Source: Desulfobacteraceae bacterium
GTDB taxonomy: Bacteria > Desulfobacterota > Desulfobacteria > Desulfobacterales > Desulfobacteraceae
DNA length: 64,000 nt
Reading direction: 5' to 3'
Assembly: GCA_016744295.1 (NCBI GenBank)
Contig: JADGEQ010000029.1
Location: forward strand, 27,929 to 91,928
The notes under the pieces are model-generated. The model made no database searches and was not told where the DNA came from. It saw only the letters and a list, made by a program, of their open reading frames with translations. Positions 48,208 through 58,961 of the stretch are shown piece by piece. A program made the position numbers and the translations under genes. The number at the start of each line of letters is the position of its first letter. Positions within the stretch are counted from its first letter, which is position 1.

Positions 48208-49364
48208 ATCCCTTAAAAAAACTGTTCGATGAAAGTGAACCCCATTTTACAGAATCCGGAAAATATAAAAAATTTGCGCCCCTGTTCGAAGCCACCAAAA
48301 CATTTTTCTTTTTTCCCTCGCCTAAAAACAAGGTAATGCCCTTTATCCGGGACCATTTGGACCTCAAACGGTATATGAGCTTTGTCCTTATTGCGCTTTT
48401 ACCTGTTCTGCTTTTTGGCATGTATAATACGGGGTTTCAATCCGGAATTGCCACGGGGGAAAGTTTTGGTTTAGGCAAATCCTTTCTGGTGGGTGCCGGC
48501 TATGTGCTGCCCATCATCATTGTTTCCTATGGCGTAGGATTTTTTTGGGAAATCCTCTTTGCCGTTATCCGAAAACATAAAATCAGTGAAGGATTCCTGG
48601 TAACCGGAATCTTGTTTCCCCTGACCCTGCCGGCCACCATTCCTTTGTGGCAGGTAGCTTTAGGGATCTCCTTCGGGGTTGTCATCGGCAAGGAAGTCTT
48701 TGGCGGCACCGGCCGGAATATTTTAAACCCGGCCCTGACCGCCCGGGCCTTTGTCTTTTTTTCCTATCCGGTTACCATGTCCGGAAACGTCTGGGTGGCG
48801 GTAAAAGACGGTGTGGATGGGATCTCCGGTGCCACCGCCCTTGCCGTCTCAGGGATGGAGGGTGAATCCATTACCGCAGCCCTTTCTTCTGCGGGCTTTT
48901 CATTGTCCGATCTTTTTCTGGGAATTGTACCGGGCAGCATCGGTGAGAGTTCGGCCCTGTGCTGTCTGTTGGGCGCTTTTTTCCTCATCCTCACCCGCAT
49001 CGCAAATTATCGCATTATTATAGGCGGAATTGCAGGATTGGTGGTAACGGCCATCTTCTTTTACCTCATTCCGGGAGGGCAGGAAACCTGGGCCAATGCA
49101 GGCCCCCTCTACCATTTATGCGCCGGGGGGTTTTTGTTCGGAATCTCTTTCATGGCAACGGATCCGGTTTCCGCCCCGGGCACCCATTGGGGGAGATGGG
49201 CATTTGGCTTTTTCATCGGATTTCTCACGGTGACCATCCGGGTGATAAATCCGGCCTTTGTGGAAGGCACCATGCTGGCCATTCTTTTCATGAATGTATT
49301 TGCCCCCCTGCTGGACCACATGGTCATCAAATACAAAACATCAAAGAGGATACCCAATGTCTGA
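48204..49364 (+). CDS. nqrB: Na+-translocating NADH:quinone reductase subunit B
   Basis: LDLKRYMSFVLIALLPVLLFGMYNTGFQ...; FMN attachment DGISGATAL; ATDPVSAP. Confidence 0.93.
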   Translation: MNPLKKLFDESEPHFTESGKYKKFAPLFEATKTFFFFPSPKNKVMPFIRDHLDLKRYMSFVLIALLPVLLFGMYNTGFQSGIATGESFGLGKSFLVGAGYVLPIIIVSYGVGFFWEILFAVIRKHKISEGFLVTGILFPLTLPATIPLWQVALGISFGVVIGKEVFGGTGRNILNPALTARAFVFFSYPVTMSGNVWVAVKDGVDGISGATALAVSGMEGESITAALSSAGFSLSDLFLGIVPGSIGESSALCCLLGAFFLILTRIANYRIIIGGIAGLVVTAIFFYLIPGGQETWANAGPLYHLCAGGFLFGISFMATDPVSAPGTHWGRWAFGFFIGFLTVTIRVINPAFVEGTMLAILFMNVFAPLLDHMVIKYKTSKRIPNV

Positions 49365-50082
49365 ATCCAAGCCAGATAAAAATAGCAGAATAAATGTGAT
49401 CAAATTTGCATTGCTGGTTTCCTTTGTCTGCAGTCTGCTGATCACGGGGGCCGCCGGTGGTTTAAAAAAATTCCAACTGGAAAATATTGAGCTGGATAAA
49501 CAACTCAATCTTCTCAAGGCAGCCAACCTCGTCGAGCCCGGGAACAAACCCTCCAGAGAAGAGATCAAGCGACTATATGATACCCATATCCAGGCGGTGA
49601 TCGTGGACAGCCAGGGAAAAATTCTTGCAGCAGACATTGGGGATTCCCTGCATCTGTATTTTTTTAAAACCGAGGATGTGATCCAGGGGTATATTCTGCC
49701 CATCAACAGCCGGGGGCTCTGGGGGAAAATCAGAGGATACCTGGCCTTTGAAAATGATGGTCAGACCGTGTCCGGTTTTTCCGTGTTCAGCCATTCCGAA
49801 ACCCCCGGGCTGGGAGGTGAGATTGAAAGTGCCTGGTTTCAAAAAAATTTCAAGGGGAAAAAAATACTCAATTCCCAGAATAAATTTGTATCCGTGGGCA
49901 TTGCCAAGGGAAAAGTTGCCAACCTGCCTGAAACAGACAGAGGAAACTATGTGGATGGTATCAGCGGGGCCACCCTGACCGGAAAATACCTTTCCCAGGG
50001 CATCAAATCCACCCTTGCGCAATATGAAGCCGTCTCCATCACCTTCCGTCAGAAAAAACTGACCGCCACAGAAGAAAAGTAA
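49357..50082 (+). CDS. nqrC: Na+-translocating NADH:quinone reductase subunit C
   Basis: FMN attachment NYVDGISGATLTGK; ETPGLGGEIESAWFQKNFKGKKI. Overlaps nqrB by 8 nt. Confidence 0.93.
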   Translation: MSESKPDKNSRINVIKFALLVSFVCSLLITGAAGGLKKFQLENIELDKQLNLLKAANLVEPGNKPSREEIKRLYDTHIQAVIVDSQGKILAADIGDSLHLYFFKTEDVIQGYILPINSRGLWGKIRGYLAFENDGQTVSGFSVFSHSETPGLGGEIESAWFQKNFKGKKILNSQNKFVSVGIAKGKVANLPETDRGNYVDGISGATLTGKYLSQGIKSTLAQYEAVSITFRQKKLTATEEK

Positions 50083-50091
50083 AGGATACCC

Positions 50092-50724
50092 ATGTTAAAA
50101 GAAAAAAGTCACTATATGGAAATACTGATCCGGGGTATCTGGAAAGAGAATCCCGTGGCCTACCAGGTCCTAGGCATATGTTCAGCCCTTGCCGTCACCG
50201 TGAAGATGTCCACTGCCATTGTCATGGCCATTGCCCTGACAGTGGTCACGGCATTTTCCAGCATGATCATCTCTTCTTTGCGAAAAAAGATCCCCTCCAA
50301 TATCCGGATCATCGTAGAGCTGGCCGTCATTGCTTCCCTGGTAATCGTCACCGATGAGGTACTCAAGGCCTTTTTCTATGATACTTCCAAGCAGCTGTCC
50401 ATCTTTGTGGGGTTGATCATTACCAATTGTATCGTGTTGGGCAGGGCCGAAGCCTTTGCCCTGGCAAATGACCCCGTTGATTCCTTTGTGGACGGAATCG
50501 CCAACGGCATCGGCTACGGAATGATACTGGTTTTTGTGGCCTTTTTACGGGAATTGCTGGGATCGGGAAAAATATTCGGTCTGCCCGTGATCCCACAAGT
50601 GTTATTTGATGCCGGTTACCAGAACATGGGACTCATGGTATTGGCCCCGGGTGCATTCTTCATTATAGGGCTGCTGGTCTGGCTCAAAAACAGTTTGCCG
50701 GGGGTTTCCAGTGAAAAGAAATAA
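50092..50724 (+). CDS. nqrD: Na+-translocating NADH:quinone reductase subunit D
   Basis: [35 protein letters not shown]...[14 protein letters not shown]. Confidence 0.95.
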   Translation: MLKEKSHYMEILIRGIWKENPVAYQVLGICSALAVTVKMSTAIVMAIALTVVTAFSSMIISSLRKKIPSNIRIIVELAVIASLVIVTDEVLKAFFYDTSKQLSIFVGLIITNCIVLGRAEAFALANDPVDSFVDGIANGIGYGMILVFVAFLRELLGSGKIFGLPVIPQVLFDAGYQNMGLMVLAPGAFFIIGLLVWLKNSLPGVSSEKK

Positions 50725-50747
50725 GGGCAAGGAAATAAGGAGTTACA

Positions 50748-51356
50748 ATGGGTGATTTATTAAGTCTGTTTATCAATTCTGTGTTTATCGGAAATATCCT
50801 TCTGGCATATTTTTTGGGGATGTGTTCCTTTATTGCCGTATCCAAAAATATTGAAACTGCAACCGGGTTAGGGTTTGCCGTTATCTTTGTCCTCACCGTC
50901 ACAAGCCCCGTAAACTGGCTGATCTACCACGGCCTATTAGCGCCGGGGGCCCTTGCCTGGGCCGGATTTCCCGACCTGGACCTAAGTTTTTTAAAATTTA
51001 TCACCTTTATCGCTGTAATTGCCGCCATTGTTCAGGCAGTTGAAATGATCATTGATAAGTATTCCCCTTTGCTCTATGCCACCCTGGGGGTGTTTTTGCC
51101 CCTCATTGCCGTGAATTGTGCCATCCTGGGCACCTCGCTTTTCATGGTGGAAAGAAACTATACCCTGGTCGAATCCATTATTTTCGGGGCGGGCTCGGGC
51201 ACAGGCTGGATGCTGGCCATTGTGTCCATGGCAGCCATCCGGAAAAAGGCCCAATATGCCGATGTCCCCAAGGGACTTGACGGATTTGGTATTACCATGA
51301 TCATTGCAGGCCTCATGGCCATGACATTTATGATGTTCTCGGGAATTACCCTTTAA
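50748..51356 (+). CDS. nqrE: Na+-translocating NADH:quinone reductase subunit E
   Basis: [50 protein letters not shown]...[13 protein letters not shown]. Confidence 0.95.
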   Translation: MGDLLSLFINSVFIGNILLAYFLGMCSFIAVSKNIETATGLGFAVIFVLTVTSPVNWLIYHGLLAPGALAWAGFPDLDLSFLKFITFIAVIAAIVQAVEMIIDKYSPLLYATLGVFLPLIAVNCAILGTSLFMVERNYTLVESIIFGAGSGTGWMLAIVSMAAIRKKAQYADVPKGLDGFGITMIIAGLMAMTFMMFSGITL

Positions 51357-51368
51357 AGGAGAGAATAA

Positions 51369-52580
51369 TTGATTTACCTTATCAGCATACTTGTCTTTTC
51401 AGGCGTCATCTTTTCCCTGGTCGCGGTTCTGCTTTTTGTGGAAGCCAAGGTTACCAGTGAGGGAGAACATGAGGTCATCATCAACAATAACCGGGAAACC
51501 CCCCTAAAAGTTTCCGGCAATCCCTCCCTTTTGTCTGCCCTGTCAAACCAGGAAATTTTCCTGCCTTCGGCCTGCGGCGGATCAGGCTCCTGCGGCATGT
51601 GCAAATGCGAGGTAACGGCAGGGGGAGGAAGCATTTTACCCACGGAGCTGGCCCATCTGAGCCGCAGGGACAAGCTGACAAACAAGCGGCTCTCCTGCCA
51701 GCTCAAGGTAAAAGAAAATCTTGAAATCAAAATTCCCGAATCCATTTTCGGCATCAAAAAAATCAATGCCACGGTCATCTCCAATGATAATGTGGCCACC
51801 TTTATCAAGGAGTTGGTATTGAGCCCCGAGATCCCCATGGATTTCAAGGCCGGGGCCTATATCCAGATTGATGTGCCGGAATATGATTTAACCTTTAAGG
51901 ATTTTCAAATTGCCAGTAAATATGTCAGTGAATGGAAAAAATACAATTTTCTCTCCCTGAGTTCCAGGGGGAAAAAAGCCGGTTTCAGGGCCTATTCCCT
52001 GGCAAATCCCCCCCATGACAATGGGATCATGATGATGAATGTCAGGATTGCCACCCCGCCGCCGGGTACCGAGGGTATCCCCCCGGGATTCGGCTCCTCC
52101 TTTGTCTTTGGTCTGAAACCCGGGGACAAGGTCCAGATCAGTGGGCCCTACGGGGACTTCATGGCCAAAGAAACAGAGAATGAAATGTGTTTTATCGGCG
52201 GCGGCGCCGGCATGGCCCCCCTGAGAAGTCATATCCTTCACCAGCTGGATGGGATTAACACCCAGCGGAAAATCAGCTTTTGGTATGGCGCCAGGTCGAA
52301 AAAAGAGATGTTCTATGATGAAACCTTCAAGGATCTGGATCAGCGCTATGCCAATTTTGATTACAAGATTGCCCTTTCCAATCCTGATCCCGAGGATAAT
52401 TGGACCGGGATGACAGGGTTTATTCACAACCATTTGTGCGGGGGCTATTTGTGTGACCATGAAGACCCCACAGAGATCGAGTTCTATTTGTGCGGCCCGC
52501 CCCCTATGATTGATGCCATTATCAACGCCCTCCATGATCTTGGTGTGGAAGATGACATGATTTTTTATGATAAATTTTAA
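51369..52580 (+). CDS. nqrF: Na+-translocating NADH:quinone reductase subunit F (probable TTG start)
   Basis: 2Fe-2S LPSACGGSGSCGMCKCEV...RLSCQLKV; FAD RAYSLANPP; GGGAGMAPLRSHI; YLCGPPPMIDA. Confidence 0.95.
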   Translation: MIYLISILVFSGVIFSLVAVLLFVEAKVTSEGEHEVIINNNRETPLKVSGNPSLLSALSNQEIFLPSACGGSGSCGMCKCEVTAGGGSILPTELAHLSRRDKLTNKRLSCQLKVKENLEIKIPESIFGIKKINATVISNDNVATFIKELVLSPEIPMDFKAGAYIQIDVPEYDLTFKDFQIASKYVSEWKKYNFLSLSSRGKKAGFRAYSLANPPHDNGIMMMNVRIATPPPGTEGIPPGFGSSFVFGLKPGDKVQISGPYGDFMAKETENEMCFIGGGAGMAPLRSHILHQLDGINTQRKISFWYGARSKKEMFYDETFKDLDQRYANFDYKIALSNPDPEDNWTGMTGFIHNHLCGGYLCDHEDPTEIEFYLCGPPPMIDAIINALHDLGVEDDMIFYDKF

Positions 52581-52594
52581 AAAGAGCCAACACC

Positions 52595-53539
52595 ATGACA
52601 ATTAGATTTCTTGGTAAAACATTAAAAAATCCCCTGGTGCTGGCATCGGGGGTTCTTGGGAACAATAAGGAAATTCTGGAACGTGTCCATGCGAGCGGAT
52701 GCGGCCTTGTGACCATGAAATCCATAGGTTTTGCCCCAAGGGACGGACATAAAAATCCAACCGTCATTGACCTTGGACACGGAATGATCAATGCCGTGGG
52801 CCTGCCCACCCCGGGATACGCCCACATGGAAGCGGAGTGGGAAGCCCTTGAAACGAGAGATTTCCCCATCAATGCCAGCATCTACGGCGGCTCGGTAAAA
52901 GAATACCAAACCGTGGCAAAATTTGTTTCAGCCAAAAATCCCGATTTCATTGAGATTAATATTTCCTGCCCCAATTCCGACCAGCACGGCATGATCTTCG
53001 GAGTAAACGAACAATCGGCCTTTGACGTGGTTGCAGCGGTTAAGCAGGTGATTGATCTTCCTTTGATTGCCAAGCTGACCCCCCAGGCACCTGATATCGC
53101 CAAAATTGCAAAGGCCTGCGAAGATGCCGGGGCCGATGCCATCTGCGCCATTAATACGGCCGGCCCGGGCATGGTCATTGACATTGAAGCCCAAATGCCC
53201 GTACTGGCATTTAAAAAGGGCGGACTTTCAGGCCCCATGATAAAACCCATTGCCATTCGATGTGTCTATGATATTTACAGAGAAGTTTCCATCCCCATCA
53301 TCGGCCTTGGCGGCGTAACCACGGGAAAAGATGCCGTGGAAATGATCATGGCGGGAGCCAGCCTGGTGGGCATTGGTTCAGGCGTCCGGTACAGGGGTAT
53401 GGGCATTTTTAATCGGGTCAACCAGGAGCTTGATGACTGGCTTACTGCCCATGACACCACCATCAAGGATATCCGGGGTGCCGCCCATAAAAAAGACGCA
53501 GTCCATAAACATGTTCCCCTAGAAGAGAGTCCCCAATGA
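52595..53539 (+). CDS. pyrD: Dihydroorotate dehydrogenase, class 1B catalytic subunit
   Basis: LGKTLKNPLVLASGVLGNNKEILERV; EINISCPNSDQHG; GLGGVTTGKDAVEMIMAGASLVGIGSGV. Confidence 0.94.
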   Translation: MTIRFLGKTLKNPLVLASGVLGNNKEILERVHASGCGLVTMKSIGFAPRDGHKNPTVIDLGHGMINAVGLPTPGYAHMEAEWEALETRDFPINASIYGGSVKEYQTVAKFVSAKNPDFIEINISCPNSDQHGMIFGVNEQSAFDVVAAVKQVIDLPLIAKLTPQAPDIAKIAKACEDAGADAICAINTAGPGMVIDIEAQMPVLAFKKGGLSGPMIKPIAIRCVYDIYREVSIPIIGLGGVTTGKDAVEMIMAGASLVGIGSGVRYRGMGIFNRVNQELDDWLTAHDTTIKDIRGAAHKKDAVHKHVPLEESPQ

Positions 53540-54399
53540 AAGACGTTACCGACCAGAACCCCATCATGCTCAGGGTGGTCAAAAAAGAGAGCCATGGCCC
53601 ACACTTTGCCACCCTGCATTTTAACTATACCCTAGGATTCAAGCCCGGACAGTTTGTCATGGTCTGGATTCCCGGTCTGGATGAAAAACCCTATACCATT
53701 TCCCATCATACCCAGGCAGGGTTCGGCATCACCATCGAAGCCAAGGGTATTTTTTCCAAACGAGCCGTGGGTCTGGAACCCGGGGATCTTGTGGGATTTC
53801 GGGGGCCCTTTGGCAACGGGTTTCGCATTTCTTCACCCGACAATATTGCTGTTGTGGCCGGCGGTTGCGGCATGGCCCCCCTGGCCCCCCTGGTTGAAGC
53901 CCTTGAAAAAAAGGCCAACACTGATAAAACGAACAAAACAGATAAAAACATCCTGTTTATCCACGGTGCCAGATCCAAAGCGTTTATCCTGTATCCCAAT
54001 CGGTTTGAAACACAGAGACAAATCTGCACCGACGACGGCAGTGAGGGACACAAAGGATTTGTCACCGATCTTTTGGAACAAGAAATTTTGAGCCGGAAAA
54101 AAACCCGAGAAAACCCATTGGAAATGGTCTATGCCTGCGGCCCGGAAATCATGATGCACCGTATTTATCTTATCTGTGAATCCTTTGGCATTCCCTGCCA
54201 GGTATCCCTGGAGCGATATATGCGCTGTGGATTTGGTGTATGCGGTGCCTGTGTCTGCGGAAAACAGGTGGTGTGCAAGGACGGGCCGGTATTTGAGTCA
54301 AACCGTCTTCGAACCATGGATGATTTTAACAAAACAGCCCTGTTAAAATCCGGAAAACCCGTCACCATGGACCAGTATTTTTCATGGAGATGTCAGTAA
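53536..54399 (+). CDS. pyrK: Dihydroorotate dehydrogenase electron-transfer subunit (PyrK-like)
   Basis: FKPGQFVMVWIPGLDEKPYTIS; VAGGCGMAPLAPLVEAL; YACGPEIMM; RYMRCGFGVCGACVCGKQVVCKDGPVF 2Fe-2S motif. Confidence 0.93.
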   Translation: MKDVTDQNPIMLRVVKKESHGPHFATLHFNYTLGFKPGQFVMVWIPGLDEKPYTISHHTQAGFGITIEAKGIFSKRAVGLEPGDLVGFRGPFGNGFRISSPDNIAVVAGGCGMAPLAPLVEALEKKANTDKTNKTDKNILFIHGARSKAFILYPNRFETQRQICTDDGSEGHKGFVTDLLEQEILSRKKTRENPLEMVYACGPEIMMHRIYLICESFGIPCQVSLERYMRCGFGVCGACVCGKQVVCKDGPVFESNRLRTMDDFNKTALLKSGKPVTMDQYFSWRCQ

Positions 54400-54474
54400 C
54401 CCGATATTTCAACTCATATTTATCAACTTAATATTTAACTGCTTACTATTTAACTGCAAAAACAAAAGGACCCC

Positions 54475-55143
54475 ATGACATACCAACACCAATTTATTGA
54501 ATTTTTAGTGAGATGCAATGCCTTAAAATTTGGTGAGTTTGAATTAAAAAGCGGTCGCATCGCCCCCTACTTCATCAATACCGGCATGTTTGACACCGGC
54601 AGCAAAATCAAAAGACTGGGCACCTATTATGCAAAAGCCATCCAGGAGCACTTTGGACAAGATTTTGACGGGATATACGGCCCTGCCTATAAGGGAATCC
54701 CCCTGTGCATTACCGCCGCCGCCGCTCTGTCTGACATGGGCCTTGACAAGGGATATGTTTTCAACAGGAAAGAAGCCAAAACCTATGCTGACAAAAGCGC
54801 TGTGGTGGGCATGCCCCTAACCGCCGGCACCCGCCTTGTTCTGGTGGATGATGTCATCACCTCGGGCAAGGCCATCCGGGAATCCCTTGAGACGCTGAAA
54901 GCCTGTGACAATCCAAAGGTTACCGGAATTGTCATCAGCGTCAACCGCCAGGAAAAGGGAAAAACAGATGAAAATGCCTTAACAGAAGTTGAAAAGATCC
55001 TGGGGATACCCATTTTTTCCATTGTCACCATTTCAGATATCGTTGGCTATCTGCATAACAGGGTTATTGACGGGAGGGTAATTTTAGACGATACCATGAA
55101 GGAAAAGATTACTCGCTATCTTGAAGAGTACGGGGCAAATTAG
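54475..55143 (+). CDS. pyrE: Orotate phosphoribosyltransferase
   Basis: FELKSGRIAPYFINTGMFDTG; DGIYGPAYKGIPLC; LVLVDDVITSGKAIRESL. Confidence 0.96.
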   Translation: MTYQHQFIEFLVRCNALKFGEFELKSGRIAPYFINTGMFDTGSKIKRLGTYYAKAIQEHFGQDFDGIYGPAYKGIPLCITAAAALSDMGLDKGYVFNRKEAKTYADKSAVVGMPLTAGTRLVLVDDVITSGKAIRESLETLKACDNPKVTGIVISVNRQEKGKTDENALTEVEKILGIPIFSIVTISDIVGYLHNRVIDGRVILDDTMKEKITRYLEEYGAN

Positions 55144-55185
55144 CCCGTACTGTATCTGTTTTACATTGACAATAAAAGACCGGGC

Positions 55186-57714
55186 TTGCTAAGGTATCTG
55201 ATATCAATCATTTGCGATTTTCTGATAACCCGAGGATGGATATTTTCCATGGCCGGTCAAAGAAGCCTTATCAATATATTCTGGACCAGTATGACACTCA
55301 TTTACCTGACCCTTGTGTGTCTGCTGGTCTATTTATGGGTGGGAGGGGAGTTAAAAAACAGACAATTTGTATTTGAAAAAATCCGAGAAACCTATCTTGC
55401 CACCCAGAAAGAAACCATCCGGACCCAGGTAACTCAGGCCGTTCGCTACATTGAACACCAAAAATCCCTTGCCGGGAGCAGGGCCCGCAGTCAGGTAGCC
55501 TCCCGCACCCGGGAAGCCCATGAAACAGCAAGCTATCTCTACGAAAAGAACAAAACCCTCCTGCCCATCAAAAGAATAGAAGGACTGATCCACGATGCCT
55601 TGTTCCCAGCGGCCTGGGATGATGGCAAGGGCTATTATTTTGTTGAGGACATGGCAGGCACGGAAATGGTAAACCGAAATAATCCAGAACTTGAAGGAAC
55701 CAATATTCTGGACATTAGGGACAGCAAGGGAAAATATATCGTAAAGGAAATCCTTGCCATTGCAAAATCCCGGTCGGGGGAGGGATTTTGCACCTACCAT
55801 TGGAACAAGCCCAACAATCCTCAAATTCTTGTTCCCAAAATTTCCTTTGTCAAGTACTTCCCCCCTCTGGACTGGGTCATTGGCAATGGAAAATACCTGG
55901 CCGATGAAGAAGAGAAAATAAAAACCGAGGTGATCGACTATATCGAACAGATCCGTTATGGCGATGGCAGCTATATATTTGCAGGCACCCTTGAAGGTCG
56001 CAGCCTTTCCGGTCCCTTTAAAGGGGAAGACAGACGGGATATCACAGATATCAACGGCGTAAAAATTGTCAAACAACTCATCAATGCTGCAAAATCGGGC
56101 GGCGGGTTTGTCTCCTATGTTGCCCCTGAATTCAAAGACCAGGCACCCGTGCCCAAAATAAGCTATGCCAAAGCCATTGCCGATTGGGAATGGTATATTG
56201 GCACAGGGGTGTCCATTGATGCCATAGAAAAGGTTATCCTGAAAAAACAGACCCTGATAAAAAAGAGTATCCACGCCCTGATTGTAAAAAGCAGTATTGC
56301 CCTCGGTATTTTTCTGGTGCTCTCCTTTTTCATGGCCTGGCTGCTTTCCAAAAAAATAAAAAAAAATATGGATCTGTTTAGCCAGTTTTTTAGCAGGGCT
56401 GCCACCCGAAACCTGCCCATTGAAAATGACCAAATCTCCTTTATTGAATTTCAGTCTCTTGCTGTTTCTGCCAATAAAATGATCCAGAAACGGAATGAAT
56501 CGGAAACCGCCCTTAGAAAAAGTGAAGAAAAATATAGAAGGCTCTTTGAAAAATCCAAGGATGCGATTTTGATCATTGAAAATGAAATATTTGTGGACTG
56601 CAACCAGGCCGCGGTGGACATGCTCGGCTATAATGACAAGAAACAATTGCTCCTGATCCACCCGGCAGAACTTTCCCCTGATCACCAGCCAGACGGACAA
56701 CCCTCCATTTTAAAGGCCAAAAAGATGATAGCCCTTACAGCAGAAAAGGGCAGCCACAGATTTGAGTGGGATCATGTCCGGGCCAATGGGGTTGTGTTTC
56801 CCGTGGAAGTGCTGTTGACCTTGATCTCGTCGGACCAGGGCAAGCAGGTAATCCATACCAACTGGCGGGACATTACATACCGCAAAAAGGCCGAAGCTCT
56901 GGTAATCCAGTCGGAAAAAATGATGACCGTGGGAGGCCTTGCCGCGGGCATGGCCCATGAAATCAATAACCCCCTGGCCGGTATGATGCAAAATGCCCAG
57001 GTAATCAAAAACCGGCTTACCAAACCTATTCCGGCAAATAATGAGGCAGCCTCATCACTTGGGATATCTTTTCCCGACATCCAGGCCTACATGGAAATGC
57101 GGGGTATCCCCAAAATGCTGGAATCCATCGTTGATACGGGTGCACATGCCGCAAAAATCGTAGCAAATATGTTGGATTTTACCCGGAAGAAATCATCAAA
57201 AAAATCAGCCCAAGACCTGGGGCTGTTGTTGGACAAAACCATTGAGCTGGCCCAAAATGACTACAGCCTGAAAAAGAACTATGATATCAAAAAAATTGAG
57301 ATCGTAAAGGAATATAAAAAAGACCGGCTCCTGGTCTTTTGCGATGACAGCAATATTCAACAGGTTTTTTTCAATCTCATCAAAAATGCCGCCCAGGCCA
57401 TGTTCGATTCCCCCCAAAAAACAGAACACCCCCAACTTATTCTCAGGCTGTCCAGGGAGGGCTTCTTTGCCAGGGTGGAAATCCAGGACAATGGGCCGGG
57501 CATGAACAAGGCCACCTGTAACAGAATTTTTGAACCCTTTTTTACCACAAAAGACGTCAACAAGGGAACGGGTCTTGGGTTGTCAGTCTCTTATTTCATC
57601 ATTGTTGAGGACCATGGCGGAACCCTGAACCTGGAGTCAACACCTGACCAAGGAACCACCTTCTTCATCCGGTTACCCCTGTCAAGGCCGCCTGAAACCG
57701 ACCCTATGAATTGA
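55186..57714 (+). CDS. Cache-domain PAS sensor histidine kinase
   Basis: Two Cache-like repeats (DGKGYYFVEDMAGTEMVNRNNPELEGTNILDIRDSKGKYIVKEI; GDGSYIFAGTLEGRSLSGPFKGEDRRDITDINGVKIVKQL), PAS, H-box GGLAAGMAHEINNPLAGMMQNAQVI, FFTTKDVNKGTGLGLSVSYFI. Confidence 0.92.
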   Translation: MLRYLISIICDFLITRGWIFSMAGQRSLINIFWTSMTLIYLTLVCLLVYLWVGGELKNRQFVFEKIRETYLATQKETIRTQVTQAVRYIEHQKSLAGSRARSQVASRTREAHETASYLYEKNKTLLPIKRIEGLIHDALFPAAWDDGKGYYFVEDMAGTEMVNRNNPELEGTNILDIRDSKGKYIVKEILAIAKSRSGEGFCTYHWNKPNNPQILVPKISFVKYFPPLDWVIGNGKYLADEEEKIKTEVIDYIEQIRYGDGSYIFAGTLEGRSLSGPFKGEDRRDITDINGVKIVKQLINAAKSGGGFVSYVAPEFKDQAPVPKISYAKAIADWEWYIGTGVSIDAIEKVILKKQTLIKKSIHALIVKSSIALGIFLVLSFFMAWLLSKKIKKNMDLFSQFFSRAATRNLPIENDQISFIEFQSLAVSANKMIQKRNESETALRKSEEKYRRLFEKSKDAILIIENEIFVDCNQAAVDMLGYNDKKQLLLIHPAELSPDHQPDGQPSILKAKKMIALTAEKGSHRFEWDHVRANGVVFPVEVLLTLISSDQGKQVIHTNWRDITYRKKAEALVIQSEKMMTVGGLAAGMAHEINNPLAGMMQNAQVIKNRLTKPIPANNEAASSLGISFPDIQAYMEMRGIPKMLESIVDTGAHAAKIVANMLDFTRKKSSKKSAQDLGLLLDKTIELAQNDYSLKKNYDIKKIEIVKEYKKDRLLVFCDDSNIQQVFFNLIKNAAQAMFDSPQKTEHPQLILRLSREGFFARVEIQDNGPGMNKATCNRIFEPFFTTKDVNKGTGLGLSVSYFIIVEDHGGTLNLESTPDQGTTFFIRLPLSRPPETDPMN

Positions 57715-57733
57715 GGCAGACATCTGTCAGCTC

Positions 57734-58396
57734 TCAAAAAATAAAATCGGTAATATAAATATTTTCTTTTATCTCTTTTTCCAGGGTGGATTCTGTTCGA
57801 ATACCGGTGCGATGATGCCCGGGGTGAATAATGGTCTTTTTATCCAACACCATGATCCGGTCCCTGATGGACGCGATAAGCTGATCCAGATTTCCACCGG
57901 GAAGATCTGTCCGGCCTGCCTCCCCGGCAAAGAGGGCATCCCCGGTGAACAAATGGTCCTCCCATGAAAAACAAACCGACCCCGGCGTATGGCCCGGCGT
58001 ATGGATGACGGACAGGGTTGACCTGCCCAACTGAATTTGGTCTCCATGAAAAAGCGCTATGTCCGCCGGATAGGGAGGGGGCAGTCCCACCGCTTTTCTG
58101 GTCAGCTCTCTGACCTCTGGATCCATAAAAAAATTATTATCATGGGCATGAAGGCAACTGGGGATATCATGGGTTTCTTTAAAGAGCTTTGTGGAAAAAA
58201 ACGGGTCTGCATGGCCATGGGTATGAAGAAGCCTGACAGGTATGAGTTTTTTTTCTCTGATGAAACGAATCACCTCTGCAGTATCATCACCGGGATCAAT
58301 AATCACAGACTCCCCTGTCCTGGTACAGACAAGAAAATAAGTATCCAGATTATAGGGGCCGGAGGTCCGCCTAAAAATGTCAACCTTATCCTGCAT
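57734..58396 (-). CDS. MBL-fold metallo-hydrolase (glyoxalase II-like)
   Basis: VIIDPGDDTAEV; LHTHGHADPFFS; VIHTPGHTPGSVCFSWEDHLFTGDALFAGEAGRTDLPGG; IIHPGHH. Start at MQDKVDIFRRTSGPYNLDTYF, overlapping the iorB stop. Confidence 0.92.
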   Translation of the reverse strand: MQDKVDIFRRTSGPYNLDTYFLVCTRTGESVIIDPGDDTAEVIRFIREKKLIPVRLLHTHGHADPFFSTKLFKETHDIPSCLHAHDNNFFMDPEVRELTRKAVGLPPPYPADIALFHGDQIQLGRSTLSVIHTPGHTPGSVCFSWEDHLFTGDALFAGEAGRTDLPGGNLDQLIASIRDRIMVLDKKTIIHPGHHRTGIRTESTLEKEIKENIYITDFIF

Positions 58397-58961
58397 AGCG
58401 ATTAAAAACATCCAGATTTCGGGCCAATATCTCGCCGGCGAGCAGATCTTCCAGGGCCCTTGTATAATTTGTCCGGGACACCCCGGGAATGAGCCCGTGT
58501 TTTGCCACACTTCCCACAAGGGCCATGTTCTGCATCCTGGAATCTGATATTCCGCCGGTTTCCACCTCAATGCTGCGAACATCCAATTGGGAACAGACTC
58601 TGGTGATATCCTCTGCCATAATCTCCCTGCTCTGACCCAAACGAACAGGAAGGGGCTGCCAGGAAATATCCATATAGACAAGAGTTCCTCCCTTTTTCAT
58701 GGCAACACCCAATCCGCGCAGGGCTTCGTGGATTTCCATCCCCAGCACCAGATCACAGTGGTGTGCCAGGGTCAAAGGAGAAAATACCCGGCCTCCGCAG
58801 CGGATCCTGGAAACCACCACCCCCCCCCGCTGGGCCAACCCATGGGTATCCACTGCCAGAACCTCTAACCCTGCATCATCCGCACCCCTCAACAGGGTTT
58901 GACTGAGCAGGCCGATCCCCTGGCCACCGACGCCGGTGATATAAATATTAAATTCTTTCAT
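58386..58961 (-). CDS. iorB: Indolepyruvate ferredoxin oxidoreductase, beta subunit
   Basis: NIYITGVGGQGIGLLSQTLLRGADDAGLEVLAVDTHGLAQRGGVVVSRIRCG. Confidence 0.92.
   Translation of the reverse strand: MKEFNIYITGVGGQGIGLLSQTLLRGADDAGLEVLAVDTHGLAQRGGVVVSRIRCGGRVFSPLTLAHHCDLVLGMEIHEALRGLGVAMKKGGTLVYMDISWQPLPVRLGQSREIMAEDITRVCSQLDVRSIEVETGGISDSRMQNMALVGSVAKHGLIPGVSRTNYTRALEDLLAGEILARNLDVFNRYAG

Noticed and set aside
55351-56700. 449-aa minus-strand ORF
   Set aside because: Antisense to the Cache histidine kinase; no domain recognised.
57734-58681. Long form of the MBL ORF starting at 58681
   Set aside because: The first ~95 aa are an out-of-frame read through iorB; the MBL fold begins at MQDKVDIF (58396).
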